A DNA stretch of 64,000 bases from Paenibacillus vietnamensis (lineage in GTDB: Bacteria > Bacillota > Bacilli > Paenibacillales > Paenibacillaceae): assembly GCF_020169515.1 (NCBI RefSeq), contig NZ_JAHMHW010000018.1, positions 35,103-99,102 of the forward strand. The letters run 5' to 3'. Within the stretch, counting starts at the first letter, position 1. Each line of letters begins with the position of its first letter. This document shows, in pieces, positions 50,419 through 58,650 of this stretch. A model generated the notes under the pieces. It saw only the letters and a list, made by a program, of their open reading frames with translations, was not told the DNA's origin and ran no database searches. The translations under genes and the position numbers were made by a program.

Positions 50419-51468
50419 ATGACAACGAGGAAAAGAGGGGGCCATAAAGCATTACGTTTCACTGCCATTCTTGCGCTTGCATGTATACTGCTTTTCATTC
50501 AGGCATGCGGAAATAATAGCGGAGACGCTGGCAATGCAGCAAGCGGAAACACTGGCGTGACTGCTGCTTCCGGCGATGCCAAGCGTGATGTTCCCGCTGT
50601 TCTGAACTATGGCTATATTGGCTCGAACAAGCTGAATCTGCCTTCCGGCGCGGAAGGCTGGGGATTTTATAAAGGCATCATTCAAGCGGAATTGAAAAAA
50701 TACGGCATCACCGAAGTGAAGCTGACCGGCTTTCCGAACGGACCTGACCAAAGCGAAGCGCTCATCAGCGGCAGGCTCGATTTTGGCGGCCTGGGCGATA
50801 CGCCAGCCATTCTGGCCCGCTCGTCCGGGGCGAAAACCCGGGTGATCACGCAGGTCTCGACCGACTTAATAGGCTATTTGATCAGCAAGAATAACGGTCC
50901 CAAGACGGTAAAGGACCTCCAAGGCAAGACGATTGCTATCCAAAAAGGCTCTTTTATGCACCGTTATATAGTCGGACTACTGAAGGAGGAGGGCGTAACG
51001 GATTACAAGCTGGTTCATCTGCTTCGCCCGGACGCCGAGGCAGCGCTTGCTCGGGGCGAGGTGGATGCGACAACGAACAGCGGTGTCAATGCGCTTAAGC
51101 TGATCGACCAAGGGTTCACGAAACTGAACGATGCGACGAGTCATCCGGATCTTTACGGATCGAGTGTAACCGTCGTATCCGAGGACTATTTGAAGAAGTT
51201 CCCCGATTTTCCGAAGATATGGAACGAGATCCGGTTAAAGGCGCTGGAGGACCTCAAGCAGCATGAGGATGAATATTACAAGTTCGCGGCGGAGATCGGA
51301 GACACGACACCCGAGCTGATTAAGAAGACAGCCCCGATCAGTCTGATCAAGGATGTTCCTTTTACCGACGCAGGTCTGAAACTTCTCGATGGAACGAAGC
51401 AATTCCTTGTGGACGAGAAGCTGGCTGACAACAATTTTGAACTTAACGATTGGATCTTGAAGCAATAG
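50419..51468 (+). CDS. Substrate-binding lipoprotein, SsuA/TauA (NMT1-like) type
   Basis: The 349-residue protein begins with a lipoprotein signal (lipobox FIQACG, Cys near 30) and a Gly/Asn/Ser linker. The SsuA-like two-lobe fold follows, with VLNYGYIGSNKLNLPSGAEGWGFYKGI, GFPNGPDQSEALISGRLDFGGLGDTPAILARSSG and the LQGKTIAIQKGS hinge segment. ATG 50419 follows GGAGAGGAG. It lies at the end of the operon, after the redox genes, so its ligand is probably the compound they act on. A terminator follows. Confidence 0.9.
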   Translation: MTTRKRGGHKALRFTAILALACILLFIQACGNNSGDAGNAASGNTGVTAASGDAKRDVPAVLNYGYIGSNKLNLPSGAEGWGFYKGIIQAELKKYGITEVKLTGFPNGPDQSEALISGRLDFGGLGDTPAILARSSGAKTRVITQVSTDLIGYLISKNNGPKTVKDLQGKTIAIQKGSFMHRYIVGLLKEEGVTDYKLVHLLRPDAEAALARGEVDATTNSGVNALKLIDQGFTKLNDATSHPDLYGSSVTVVSEDYLKKFPDFPKIWNEIRLKALEDLKQHEDEYYKFAAEIGDTTPELIKKTAPISLIKDVPFTDAGLKLLDGTKQFLVDEKLADNNFELNDWILKQ

Positions 51469-51492
51469 AAGGGAGCCTTGTTTCTTTGAAGC

Positions 51493-51536
51493 GGTGCCGT
51501 TTACGTCTGTTCCGGACGTGAGTGGCGCCTTTTTTG
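51493..51536 (+). terminator. Terminator of the ABC/redox operon
   Basis: GGTGCCGTTTACGT pairs with ACGTGAGTGGCGCC around CTGTTCCGG and is followed by six T. Confidence 0.85.
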
Positions 51537-51575
51537 TGGTATAATTTTCAAGATGTAAGAGGGGGAGTTGAGTCC

Positions 51576-51947
51576 ATGCAGGAACCGATTAAAACCTACA
51601 ACACAGCGGTTGAAGCATTTCTTGAAGTGATTGGAGGCAAATGGAAGCCGGTCATTCTTTTCCACCTCACGTTTGGCAAAAAGCGTAATGGCGAGCTGAT
51701 GCGCCTGATTCCTGATGTAACGCAAAAAGTGTTGACCCAGCAGCTAGGGGAACTGGTGGAGGATGGAATCGTGGCCCGAATTTCTTACAACCAGGTGCCG
51801 CCAAAGGTCGAATACGAGTTGACGGATTACGGCTGGAACTTAAAAGATATTCTTCATCTCATGTGCAGATGGGGAGATACGCATATTGAAATGGTGTATG
51901 GCAATAGAGCAAGTATCCGTTTCAAACCGCCTCATTCGGACACCTAA
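51576..51947 (+). CDS. HxlR-family transcriptional regulator
   Basis: The 123-residue winged-helix protein shows the HxlR pattern: VEAFLEVIGGKWKPVILFHLTFGKKRNGELMRLIPDVTQKVLTQQLGELVEDGIVAR, then PPKVEYELTDYG. The usual N-terminal Cys of redox-sensing members is absent; one Cys occurs near residue 108 (LMCRWG). ATG 51576 follows AGAGGGGGAG. It converges on the SDR gene 52007-53080; in many genomes such a pair is regulator plus target, and a possible operator lies at 53145-53183. Confidence 0.9.
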   Translation: MQEPIKTYNTAVEAFLEVIGGKWKPVILFHLTFGKKRNGELMRLIPDVTQKVLTQQLGELVEDGIVARISYNQVPPKVEYELTDYGWNLKDILHLMCRWGDTHIEMVYGNRASIRFKPPHSDT

Positions 51948-52006
51948 GCGAAGATACCGGTCCCTGATTATGAGGAGCCGGTATCGTTCGTAGTATATTT
52001 TTTATA

Positions 52007-53080
52007 TTACGGGATTACCTTGCGCCGGCGGAAGTCTTCAAAGATGTCCATAAACATCCTCTCCGTATCGATGAAGTCATGAAACCCGAAACGACGTGCT
52101 TTCGAGCCATCGGCAAAAAAGTCGTAATCCCACGAAAATACGAAATCCCCAAACCGCCAGGAAGAAACGTCCTTATAGCTATTATTCTCCAGGCCATACT
52201 TCTTCACCATACAATTCCACAGCGTTTCCTTATCGGACATGATCACCTCTAATGACATTGGTAACGGAGGGGCAGTCTCGAGTTCGAAAAAGGCGGCGAT
52301 CTTCGGCCAAAGCTCGTTCCATCGGAACAGGTCGCCGTTTGTGATATTAAAAGCTTGATTGGCGCAGCGTTCATCTGTTGCCGCCCAAACCGTTGCACGA
52401 GCCAGCAAGCCGGCATCAGTCATTTCCAGCAGGCTATTGTAAGCCCCCGGCTTCCCGGGAAAACGGAGCGGCAAGCCGAGTTCCTTCGACATGGATGCGT
52501 AAATCGCGATCACCATCGCAAGGTTCATCGGGTTGCCCAGTGCAAACCCGCAAACGACCGACGGACGAAGAGCCGACCAAGTCCAGGTGCTTCCCGGTTG
52601 CCGTTGTTCGAGGAATTGTTGTTGGTCGACGTTGAATTCAGGCGGCATATGATAGGCATCGGTTTCCCGTGCGGGCGTCTTGAAAGGACCAAGATGCGCG
52701 CCGTAGACCTTGTAACCTTGCATAAGACTGATATGCTGCAGGTTAGAAGCGATCGGTTCGATCGTGTTGACCACGTTCACGAGCATAGCCAGGTTTGGCT
52801 GAACCAGTTCGGCCCATGTAGGGCGGTCTTGATAAGCAGCGAAGAAGATATGAGTGACTTCGCTCAAATTGCCCAGTTTCTCGTACGTTTCTTTTTCATT
52901 AAGCAAATCGACCGCTACATACTTTAACCCACGTGTGTCTTCTCCGCCGCGTCGTGACACTCCAATGACATTCCAATCGGGAAGCGTCAGCAGATGATTG
53001 ATGAGATTCCGTCCGATTACGCCGTTGGCTCCAACGACTAGAGCGGTTTTACTTGTTGTTTCGGTTTGATCTGGTTCCAT
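52007..53080 (-). CDS. NAD(P)-dependent SDR of the PRISE (5-beta-reductase-like) type
   Basis: The 357-residue protein has an atypical short-chain dehydrogenase fold: ALVVGANGVIGRNLINHLL for cofactor binding, VIGVSRRGG with an Arg suited to NADPH, and the YxxxK-like motif in LMQGYKVYGAHLG near 120. These are features of the progesterone 5-beta-reductase/iridoid synthase-like (PRISE) group, which reduces activated C=C bonds. The bacterial substrate is unknown. It is next to an HxlR regulator, suggesting induction by a reactive small molecule. Confidence 0.82.
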   Translation of the reverse strand: MEPDQTETTSKTALVVGANGVIGRNLINHLLTLPDWNVIGVSRRGGEDTRGLKYVAVDLLNEKETYEKLGNLSEVTHIFFAAYQDRPTWAELVQPNLAMLVNVVNTIEPIASNLQHISLMQGYKVYGAHLGPFKTPARETDAYHMPPEFNVDQQQFLEQRQPGSTWTWSALRPSVVCGFALGNPMNLAMVIAIYASMSKELGLPLRFPGKPGAYNSLLEMTDAGLLARATVWAATDERCANQAFNITNGDLFRWNELWPKIAAFFELETAPPLPMSLEVIMSDKETLWNCMVKKYGLENNSYKDVSSWRFGDFVFSWDYDFFADGSKARRFGFHDFIDTERMFMDIFEDFRRRKVIP

Positions 53081-53144
53081 AAAGTTTTTCTCCTCCTCGG
53101 CTTTTACCTGATGTCATTGTGATATAGAAGAGAGTTATAGAGAA

Positions 53145-53183
53145 GTACGCACTTTAAAGTCATATAAGCACTTGAAAGTAACC
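53145..53183. promoter_or_regulatory. Repeated GCACTTnAAAGT sites, possible HxlR operator
   Basis: GTACGCACTTTAAAGTCA is followed 19 bases later by AAGCACTTGAAAGTAAC, two copies of GCACTTnAAAGT. They stand 65 bases upstream of the SDR gene and 55 bases ahead of the kinase gene. HxlR proteins bind such short partly palindromic repeats as dimers; the assignment is by position only. Confidence 0.4.
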
Positions 53184-53236
53184 GAGCCATTAACGGGTAA
53201 GAAAATGAAATTAAAATTCGACTGATGGGGTTTACT

Positions 53237-53779
53237 ATGAACAAGATTGTACTTATTGGTTCTGGAGGCTCGGGCAAATCAATGTTAGCTCGTGAGCTGA
53301 GCAGGATTTTAACAATTGAAGTTCATCATCTTGACGCAATCTTTTGGAAACCCGGCTGGATTAGCACGCCCAAAAACGAGCAAAAAGATATTCAAGAGGA
53401 GCTCGTAAGTGGTACAAGTTGGATCATCGACGGCAATTATGGAGGAACAATTGACATCAGGCTGCAGGCGGCTGATACGATTATATTTATTGACCTGTCG
53501 AGGTGGATCTGCTTGATCCGCGTGCTGAAGAGAAGATTCCAGTATCGCAACAAGAAAAGAACGGATATGGCTGAAGGCTGCGAAGAAAGAGTCAGACTGG
53601 AATTTCTGAAATGGGTCTGGGAATTTCCCGAGAAACAAAAGCCGAAGATCTTAGAGAAACTCCGACAGTTATCCAATGAAAAGGAAATAATCATTTTAAA
53701 GTCTCCGAAGGAAGTACGTGAGTTTAAAGCGAATGTGGAATTGTTGAACGAGAGGAGCATTTTTCATGAGCGAAAATAA
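53237..53779 (+). CDS. P-loop kinase of the FlaR/topology-modulation type
   Basis: The protein of about 180 residues begins MNKIVLIGSGGSGKSMLAREL with a Walker A GSGGSGKS near residues 8-15. It has the family segments VHHLDAIFWKPGW and WIIDGNYGGTIDIRLQAADTIIFIDLSRW, found in small adenylate kinase-like proteins annotated as FlaR or DNA topology modulation proteins; no activity is well established. ATG 53237 lies after GATGGGG; ATG 53225 overlaps that site. A small arginase-like ORF overlaps its end. Confidence 0.85.
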   Translation: MNKIVLIGSGGSGKSMLARELSRILTIEVHHLDAIFWKPGWISTPKNEQKDIQEELVSGTSWIIDGNYGGTIDIRLQAADTIIFIDLSRWICLIRVLKRRFQYRNKKRTDMAEGCEERVRLEFLKWVWEFPEKQKPKILEKLRQLSNEKEIIILKSPKEVREFKANVELLNERSIFHERK

Positions 53780-53891
53780 CAACAATCGTACGCTGCGTCT
53801 TCTGTTTCCGCGATGGCAAGGCGGCAGCGGGTCCTTACCTTTAATCGATGATATTAACAAGACCGATGGCCCGAAATTTAACCGGCTTTAA
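53766..53891 (+). pseudogene. Arginase-family N-terminal fragment (41 codons)
   Basis: ATG 53766 lies inside the end of the kinase gene, with GAGAGGAG nine bases upstream. The frame encodes 41 residues starting MSENNNNRTLRLLFPRWQGGSG and stops at 53891. LRL(L/I)(F/Y)P(R/Q)WQGG is how one group of bacterial arginase-family proteins begins, but the other 250 or so residues with the metal-binding Asp/His are missing. I read it as the stub of a deleted gene. The following 395 bases (53892-54286) hold no gene I can support. Confidence 0.45.
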
Positions 53892-54286
53892 GATTCTTAT
53901 GCTAAATAAAAGCGAGGACCCCGCGAATGATATCGCAGAGCCCTCTTACAGTGGGAAGCGGTTCATTTCAAAAACACACTTCTAAAGCTAGGTCTTACTC
54001 AAAAAGTATCGAAGCAAAAATCTCCTTCTTCGTGTTTTCATGGCGAATCAACAACCTTTCGGAAACTAAAATTTATTCCCGTTTTTCGCTGTTCTTCAAT
54101 ACCACTTCCCACTTATCATATGTTTACCCACTTCCTGATTTATTGAATCAAGAAGAAAGCTAGTCAATGAGATTCATGGACATCGATCCAAAAAATGGTT
54201 ATGATAACAGCAGATCAAAGAGACTACATACAAATCGGCGATTGTCCGAAAAATCGGTTTACAAATAGAAAGGAAGGCTGATCCGC

Positions 54287-54958
54287 ATGATTGAAACGGA
54301 GAATAAAAAACAAGAAATTTTAAATGCTTTCCAGTTTAGACATGCTTGCAAAGTATTCGATGCCGACAAAAAGATTTCGGATGAAGATTTCCGTTTTATT
54401 TTGGAGATAGGGAGATTGTCTCCGAGTTCATTTGGCTTCGAGCCGTGGAAGTTTGTCGTGATCCAGGATGCAGCGCTTCGCGAAAAATTAAAACCTGCAT
54501 CCGGCGGTGCTCAAGGACAACTGCCCACTGCCAGCCATTTTGTAGTGATATTGGCCAGAAAACAAGAAGGCTTAAGGCATGATTCGGCTCACGTAATCAA
54601 AATGATGAAAGACATTCATCAAATGCCTGAAGAAGTTGTGCAAGGTTTTTCCGCCTTCTACAAATCCTTCGTCGAAACAGAGCTCGAAGATAATGACCGT
54701 CTTATTTTTGAATGGGCGAGCAAACAAACCTATATCGCATTGGGCAACATGATGACAGCCGCGGCTCAACTCGGGATTGATTCCTGTCCGATCGAAGGTT
54801 TTAATAAAAAGCAGGTGACCGCTATTTTAAAAGATGAGGGTATCATTAACGGCGAAGATTTCGGTGTAGCCTGTATGGCCGCTTTCGGATATCGGCAAGC
54901 GGATCCCAAACGTCCAAAAGCAAGACAACCTCTCGATGAGATTGTTGAGTGGCGGTAA
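54287..54958 (+). CDS. NAD(P)H-dependent nitroreductase (NfsB/YfkO-like)
   Basis: The 223-residue flavin reductase has FQFRHACKVFDADKKI at the start (FMN-binding Arg), ILEIGRLSPSSFGFEPWKFVVI near 45 and ALGNMMTAAAQLGIDSCPIEGFNKKQV near 150, with AAFGYRQADPKRPKARQPLDEIVEW at the end: the nitroreductase superfamily, subgroup NfsB/YfkO. It uses FMN to reduce quinones or nitro compounds in the cytoplasm. GAAAGGAAGG precedes the start. Followed by a terminator, so monocistronic. Confidence 0.92.
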   Translation: MIETENKKQEILNAFQFRHACKVFDADKKISDEDFRFILEIGRLSPSSFGFEPWKFVVIQDAALREKLKPASGGAQGQLPTASHFVVILARKQEGLRHDSAHVIKMMKDIHQMPEEVVQGFSAFYKSFVETELEDNDRLIFEWASKQTYIALGNMMTAAAQLGIDSCPIEGFNKKQVTAILKDEGIINGEDFGVACMAAFGYRQADPKRPKARQPLDEIVEWR

Positions 54959-55020
54959 ACTTAAGAGGATAGTTTTCAGCATCAAGGGACATGCTTCGCT
55001 CTAACAGGTGCTTGAGATAT

Positions 55021-55052
55021 AAAAAGGGGGTTGCTGCGGCAACTCCTTTTTT
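55021..55052 (+). terminator. Terminator after the nitroreductase gene
   Basis: AAAAAGGGGGTTGC pairs with GGCAACTCCTTTTTT around TGC. Confidence 0.8.
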
Positions 55053-55155
55053 ATGGTGAAACCTTTTATTTTTCTCCCCCATTAGAGTTTAAGTAAATGT
55101 ATCATCGCATAAGTCTCAACTAAATCGTGAATCAGAATCATTATATCTTTCTTTT

Positions 55156-56049
55156 CTAATCTTCATGTTCATGTTTATGGATTTTCTTTTTACGATAAAA
55201 GGAAGGATTAACCCCATCTATTTTTTTAAAGGCTTTACTAAAGGAATGAATATCCGGAAAACCGATACTTTCGGCTATGAGCATTAACGGGTCATTAGTG
55301 AACTGAATCATTTCCTTCGCCTTTTCTATTCTTTGTAAAAGATGATATTGGATTGGGCTCATCCCGAATGATTGTTTGAATAATGAAATCATATAGTATT
55401 TGCTAATTCCCGAAATTTTGGAAAGTTCATCTAAGGTTACCTTTCGGTCGATATTGTGTTTCAAGTAGATCCGCAGCTGCTCCATTTCTTCCATATTGGT
55501 TACTAGATGTGGATTACAGTTCCAGTAGTTTTCACGTAAAAGTACATTCAATAATTGCAAAAACAATCCTTTTATATTCATTTCATAAAAGGGTAACGTC
55601 ATTTGAAATTCTTTTATGATTTCAAAGATCAATCTTTCGATAACCAAGGTATTCCTTAACCGAATGTGACTGGAAATCTGAGGGGTAATTTGGTCAAGAT
55701 CGTCGTTTCGAAACCATTTTATTTCATCCGCAGTCATATCTTCAAGTTTTTTAAAGGAAACTTTCACATCCGGACTATCCTCCTTATAGAACAAATCAAA
55801 ATGCAAATGAGGTTGTCGTACTAATTCTGTTCCTAACTTTCTAATAGAGTGTCGTTGCTTTGGACGAAAAAGAAAGAGGTCCCCCGGTTCTCCGATAAAA
55901 ACATCATTCTCGATGGTTACTTGTATTCTGCCTTCCTTAACGTAAAGTAACTCATAGTCAAATAAAACTCTCTCCTCTAAATACCAAGGGAATGGGATAT
56001 AACTATCCATTGCTATCCGGATGTACGGCGATAACTGTTGAATGTTCAT
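55156..56049 (-). CDS. AraC-family regulator of the GH91/sugar importer cluster
   Basis: The 297-residue regulator has an N-terminal cupin-type sensing domain (LYVKEGRIQVTIENDVFIGEPGDLFLFRPKQRHSI) and two helix-turn-helix units at the C-terminus (LDELSKISGISKYYMISLFKQSFGMSPIQYHLLQRIEKAKEMI and IAESIGFPDIHSFSKAFKKIDGVNP). The coding sequence is clearly AT-richer than the left half of the window. It is divergent from the importer operon across a 290-base region with a palindrome, and so is the probable activator. Confidence 0.9.
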   Translation of the reverse strand: MNIQQLSPYIRIAMDSYIPFPWYLEERVLFDYELLYVKEGRIQVTIENDVFIGEPGDLFLFRPKQRHSIRKLGTELVRQPHLHFDLFYKEDSPDVKVSFKKLEDMTADEIKWFRNDDLDQITPQISSHIRLRNTLVIERLIFEIIKEFQMTLPFYEMNIKGLFLQLLNVLLRENYWNCNPHLVTNMEEMEQLRIYLKHNIDRKVTLDELSKISGISKYYMISLFKQSFGMSPIQYHLLQRIEKAKEMIQFTNDPLMLIAESIGFPDIHSFSKAFKKIDGVNPSFYRKKKIHKHEHED

Positions 56050-56156
56050 ATCAGGTCTTTCCCTTCTGAATATTTTTCAAAGCAATATATGACAAATAAT
56101 CAATAATCCTTCCTAAATACAAATCCATAAATGCATTATAACATATATATATAGTG

Positions 56157-56173
56157 AGTGAAGCGCTTCCACT
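56157..56173. promoter_or_regulatory. Near-palindrome AGTGAAGCGCTTCCACT, possible cre or regulator site
   Basis: The core GAAGCGCTTC is a perfect 10-bp palindrome between AGT and ACT, in the divergent region of the AraC gene and importer operon, about 170 bases before ATG 56340. It resembles a CcpA cre box (TGnAAnCGnnnnCA) but is one base short of the usual spacing. Confidence 0.4.
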
Positions 56174-56339
56174 GATCCGAAATTATTGATAAGAAAAGCA
56201 ATGCCGTCATTAAACTCCCGCCTGTGAAAAAGAGATTGCCTCGCAGATGGCCGGAGCACGGTTTGTGGGACCGCTAATATAGCATCATGATCTGTACTTG
56301 AATAAGGGATAGAATATTTTACTAAGGGGGTATCGCTTC

Positions 56340-57662
56340 ATGAAAGTGCAAGGGAAATTATGGTCTGGTATTCTTGCTGGTTGTATGGTTTTTTCGATGG
56401 TTTTGGCCGGTTGTTCAAGCAATACCTACAAATCCTCCGACAAGTCCTTGACTGTATTGGTGGAGGGCGGAAGCCCGGCTAACACGGTTGCGGCACAAAC
56501 GGCGGCAGAATTTAAGCAGAAGACCGGTTATGAGGTAAAGATCGAGACGGTCCCTTATATCGGCGTCTATGACAAATTGAATGCGGATATACGTGCTAAC
56601 AAAGGCTCCTATGATGTTGCAACAATTGATATTTTGTGGTTCCCCGCTTTGGCTGAAGGTTTGACTTCGATGGATGATTTGATGTCGGATAACGTGAAGA
56701 AAGATCTATTCCCCAGCTTGATCGATGGCGGTACGATAGACGGTAAAGTTCTTGGCATGCCGGTATGGACGAACTCGAAGGTGCTTTTGTATCGATCCGA
56801 TTTATTTAATGATCCCAAGGAACAGGAAGCTTTCAAGGCCAACTATGGATATGATTTGAAGCCGCCTGCAAATTGGCAGCAGTACAGAGACGTAGCCAAG
56901 TTCTTTACTCGCGATACCAATAACGATAGTGTCATGGATATCTACGGGACAAGTGTGTTCGGGATGAATAACGGCGATTCTGTCGCCAGCTGGTTGGATC
57001 ATGCGGCTCAAGCGGGGGCAAAACCTTTGGTCGTCGGCAAAGACAATAAAGCCTTGGTCAACACGGAGCCCTATGTGAAAGCGTTGGATTTTCTGACAAC
57101 AATTTTGAACAAGGACAAATCCGCACCTGAAGGTGCATTGAATATGGCCTCTTCCGAAACCTCCGAAATGTTCTGGAACGGCAAATTGGCTATGATGCTT
57201 GCATGGGGACATTTCTTCGTACCGTCCAATGATCCAGCGAAGTCGAAGGTGGCTGGGAAGGTAGGAGTAGCGCCTATGATAGGGGGAGATGCCGGAATAG
57301 GCGTAGTACCTGGTCCCTGGTATCAAGTCATACCGGACTCTTCGAAGCAGAAGGATATCGCCAAACAATATGTGCAGTTCATTTATGAGAAAAACGAGCT
57401 TTTCATGAAGGCATTGGGAGTGGCTGCGCGCAAATCGGTGTTTGAAAAGTATGGCAAGCAGCCGGAATATGCGCACCTTCATGCACTGCAAACTACATTG
57501 GAGTCCCTTCAGACTCAAAACCGTCCGATTTTGGCCCGCTGGAATCAAATCGAAAGCGAAGCTCTTGTTACGGCTATCCAGGCAGCTCTGTCCGGAAAGG
57601 AATCGCCGCAATCTGCATTGACCAAAGCGGCGGCGACCATTAATGAAATTCAAGGCAAGTAA
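56340..57662 (+). CDS. Sugar-binding lipoprotein of the DFA/fructan-type importer
   Basis: The 440-residue protein has a lipoprotein signal (lipobox VLAGCS, Cys near 25) and a family 1 solute-binding fold with SLTVLVEGGSPANTVAAQTAAEFKQKTGYEVKIETVPY at the start and a GVVPGPWYQVIPDSSK lobe-2 segment. Gene order with two permeases and a GH91 enzyme suggests a fructose-based oligosaccharide such as difructose anhydride as ligand. AAGGGGG precedes the start. A hairpin follows the stop. Confidence 0.85.
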   Translation: MKVQGKLWSGILAGCMVFSMVLAGCSSNTYKSSDKSLTVLVEGGSPANTVAAQTAAEFKQKTGYEVKIETVPYIGVYDKLNADIRANKGSYDVATIDILWFPALAEGLTSMDDLMSDNVKKDLFPSLIDGGTIDGKVLGMPVWTNSKVLLYRSDLFNDPKEQEAFKANYGYDLKPPANWQQYRDVAKFFTRDTNNDSVMDIYGTSVFGMNNGDSVASWLDHAAQAGAKPLVVGKDNKALVNTEPYVKALDFLTTILNKDKSAPEGALNMASSETSEMFWNGKLAMMLAWGHFFVPSNDPAKSKVAGKVGVAPMIGGDAGIGVVPGPWYQVIPDSSKQKDIAKQYVQFIYEKNELFMKALGVAARKSVFEKYGKQPEYAHLHALQTTLESLQTQNRPILARWNQIESEALVTAIQAALSGKESPQSALTKAAATINEIQGK

Positions 57663-57693
57663 GAGGCAAAGGCAATCGATTGCCGAAACAGCA

Positions 57694-57717
57694 GAGGATA
57701 GGATCGCCTATCCTCTG
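57694..57717 (+). terminator. Hairpin between binding-protein and permease genes
   Basis: AGAGGATAGG and CCTATCCTCT form perfect 10-bp arms around ATCG with no T-run; more likely an mRNA stabiliser or partial attenuator that raises binding-protein levels over permease levels. Confidence 0.6.
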
Positions 57718-57752
57718 ATTCATTTCAATACTTGTTTAAAGGGTGAAGTACG

Positions 57753-58631
57753 ATGACTAAAAAGGATCGCAGGCTATCCATAGTATTTTTTTTGCCGGCC
57801 GCAGTTTTTATGATCTTGTTCTTTGTTTACCCGATGTTTCTGTTGTTCAAAAATAGTTTTTTGGAAGACGATCAGCCCTACGGTTTTGTCGGCTTCGAAC
57901 ATTACAGCAACGCGTTGACATCACAAACCTTCTATCGGTCATTACTGAACACGTTTGAATTTGTCATCGGAGCCGTAACCGTTGAACTGTTGCTCGGAAT
58001 GGTTCTGGCCCTCTTGTTAAGCACCGGATTCAAAGGCAGCAATTACATTCGCACTTTGCTTTTAAGCCCGCTTATGATTTCGCCGTTGGTTGCAGGGTTG
58101 ATCTGGAAATTCATGTTGAACGACCAGTTCGGTATTCTGAACAGCTTTCTGTATAAGCTCGGATTAATATCATCACCTCAAAGTATTCTGTGGTTATCCG
58201 ACAGCAAATACGCATTATTATCCTGTATGATCGCCGATATTTGGCTTACAACTCCCTTTATGATGCTGGTGTTGTTGGCTGGTATTCAGGGCATTCCGGA
58301 AAGTTTGTACGAAGCTGCTCGTATTGACGGAACGAACAAGGTTCAGAGCTTCTGGCATATTACGCTGCCGAGCTTAAAACCCGTGATTCTTGTGGCTGTC
58401 GCTATTCGAATGATAGATGCCGCAAGATCCTTTGATATTATCTGGGTGATGACCCAAGGAGGCCCGAACAACGCTTCTTCTTTGGTCAGCACCGACATTT
58501 ATAAAGCGATTGCCAGATACAATCAGGAAGGGTATTCAAGCGCCATGGCCATTATCTTCATGATCATCTTATTGGGGCTTTGTTCCTTCTTCATGAAACA
58601 TTTCTGGAGTTCGGCCAAGAAAGCAGCCTAA
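57753..58631 (+). CDS. Sugar ABC importer permease 1 (GH91 cluster)
   Basis: The 292-residue MalF/UgpA-like permease has six membrane helices, N-terminal LSIVFFLPAAVFMILFFVYPMFLLFKNSF, EAA loop LYEAARIDGTNKVQSFWHITLPSLKPV near 185 and WVMTQGGPNNASSLVS near 230. AAGGGTGAAG precedes the start. No ATPase gene is present in this cluster, so an ATPase from elsewhere (MsmX-like) must drive it. Confidence 0.9.
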   Translation: MTKKDRRLSIVFFLPAAVFMILFFVYPMFLLFKNSFLEDDQPYGFVGFEHYSNALTSQTFYRSLLNTFEFVIGAVTVELLLGMVLALLLSTGFKGSNYIRTLLLSPLMISPLVAGLIWKFMLNDQFGILNSFLYKLGLISSPQSILWLSDSKYALLSCMIADIWLTTPFMMLVLLAGIQGIPESLYEAARIDGTNKVQSFWHITLPSLKPVILVAVAIRMIDAARSFDIIWVMTQGGPNNASSLVSTDIYKAIARYNQEGYSSAMAIIFMIILLGLCSFFMKHFWSSAKKAA

Positions 58632-58650
58632 TAGGAAGGGGATTACCGAC

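Noticed and set aside
53927..54163. 78-codon frame before the nitroreductase gene
   Set aside because: No ribosome site, Ser/Phe-rich AT-driven composition and no recognisable motif.
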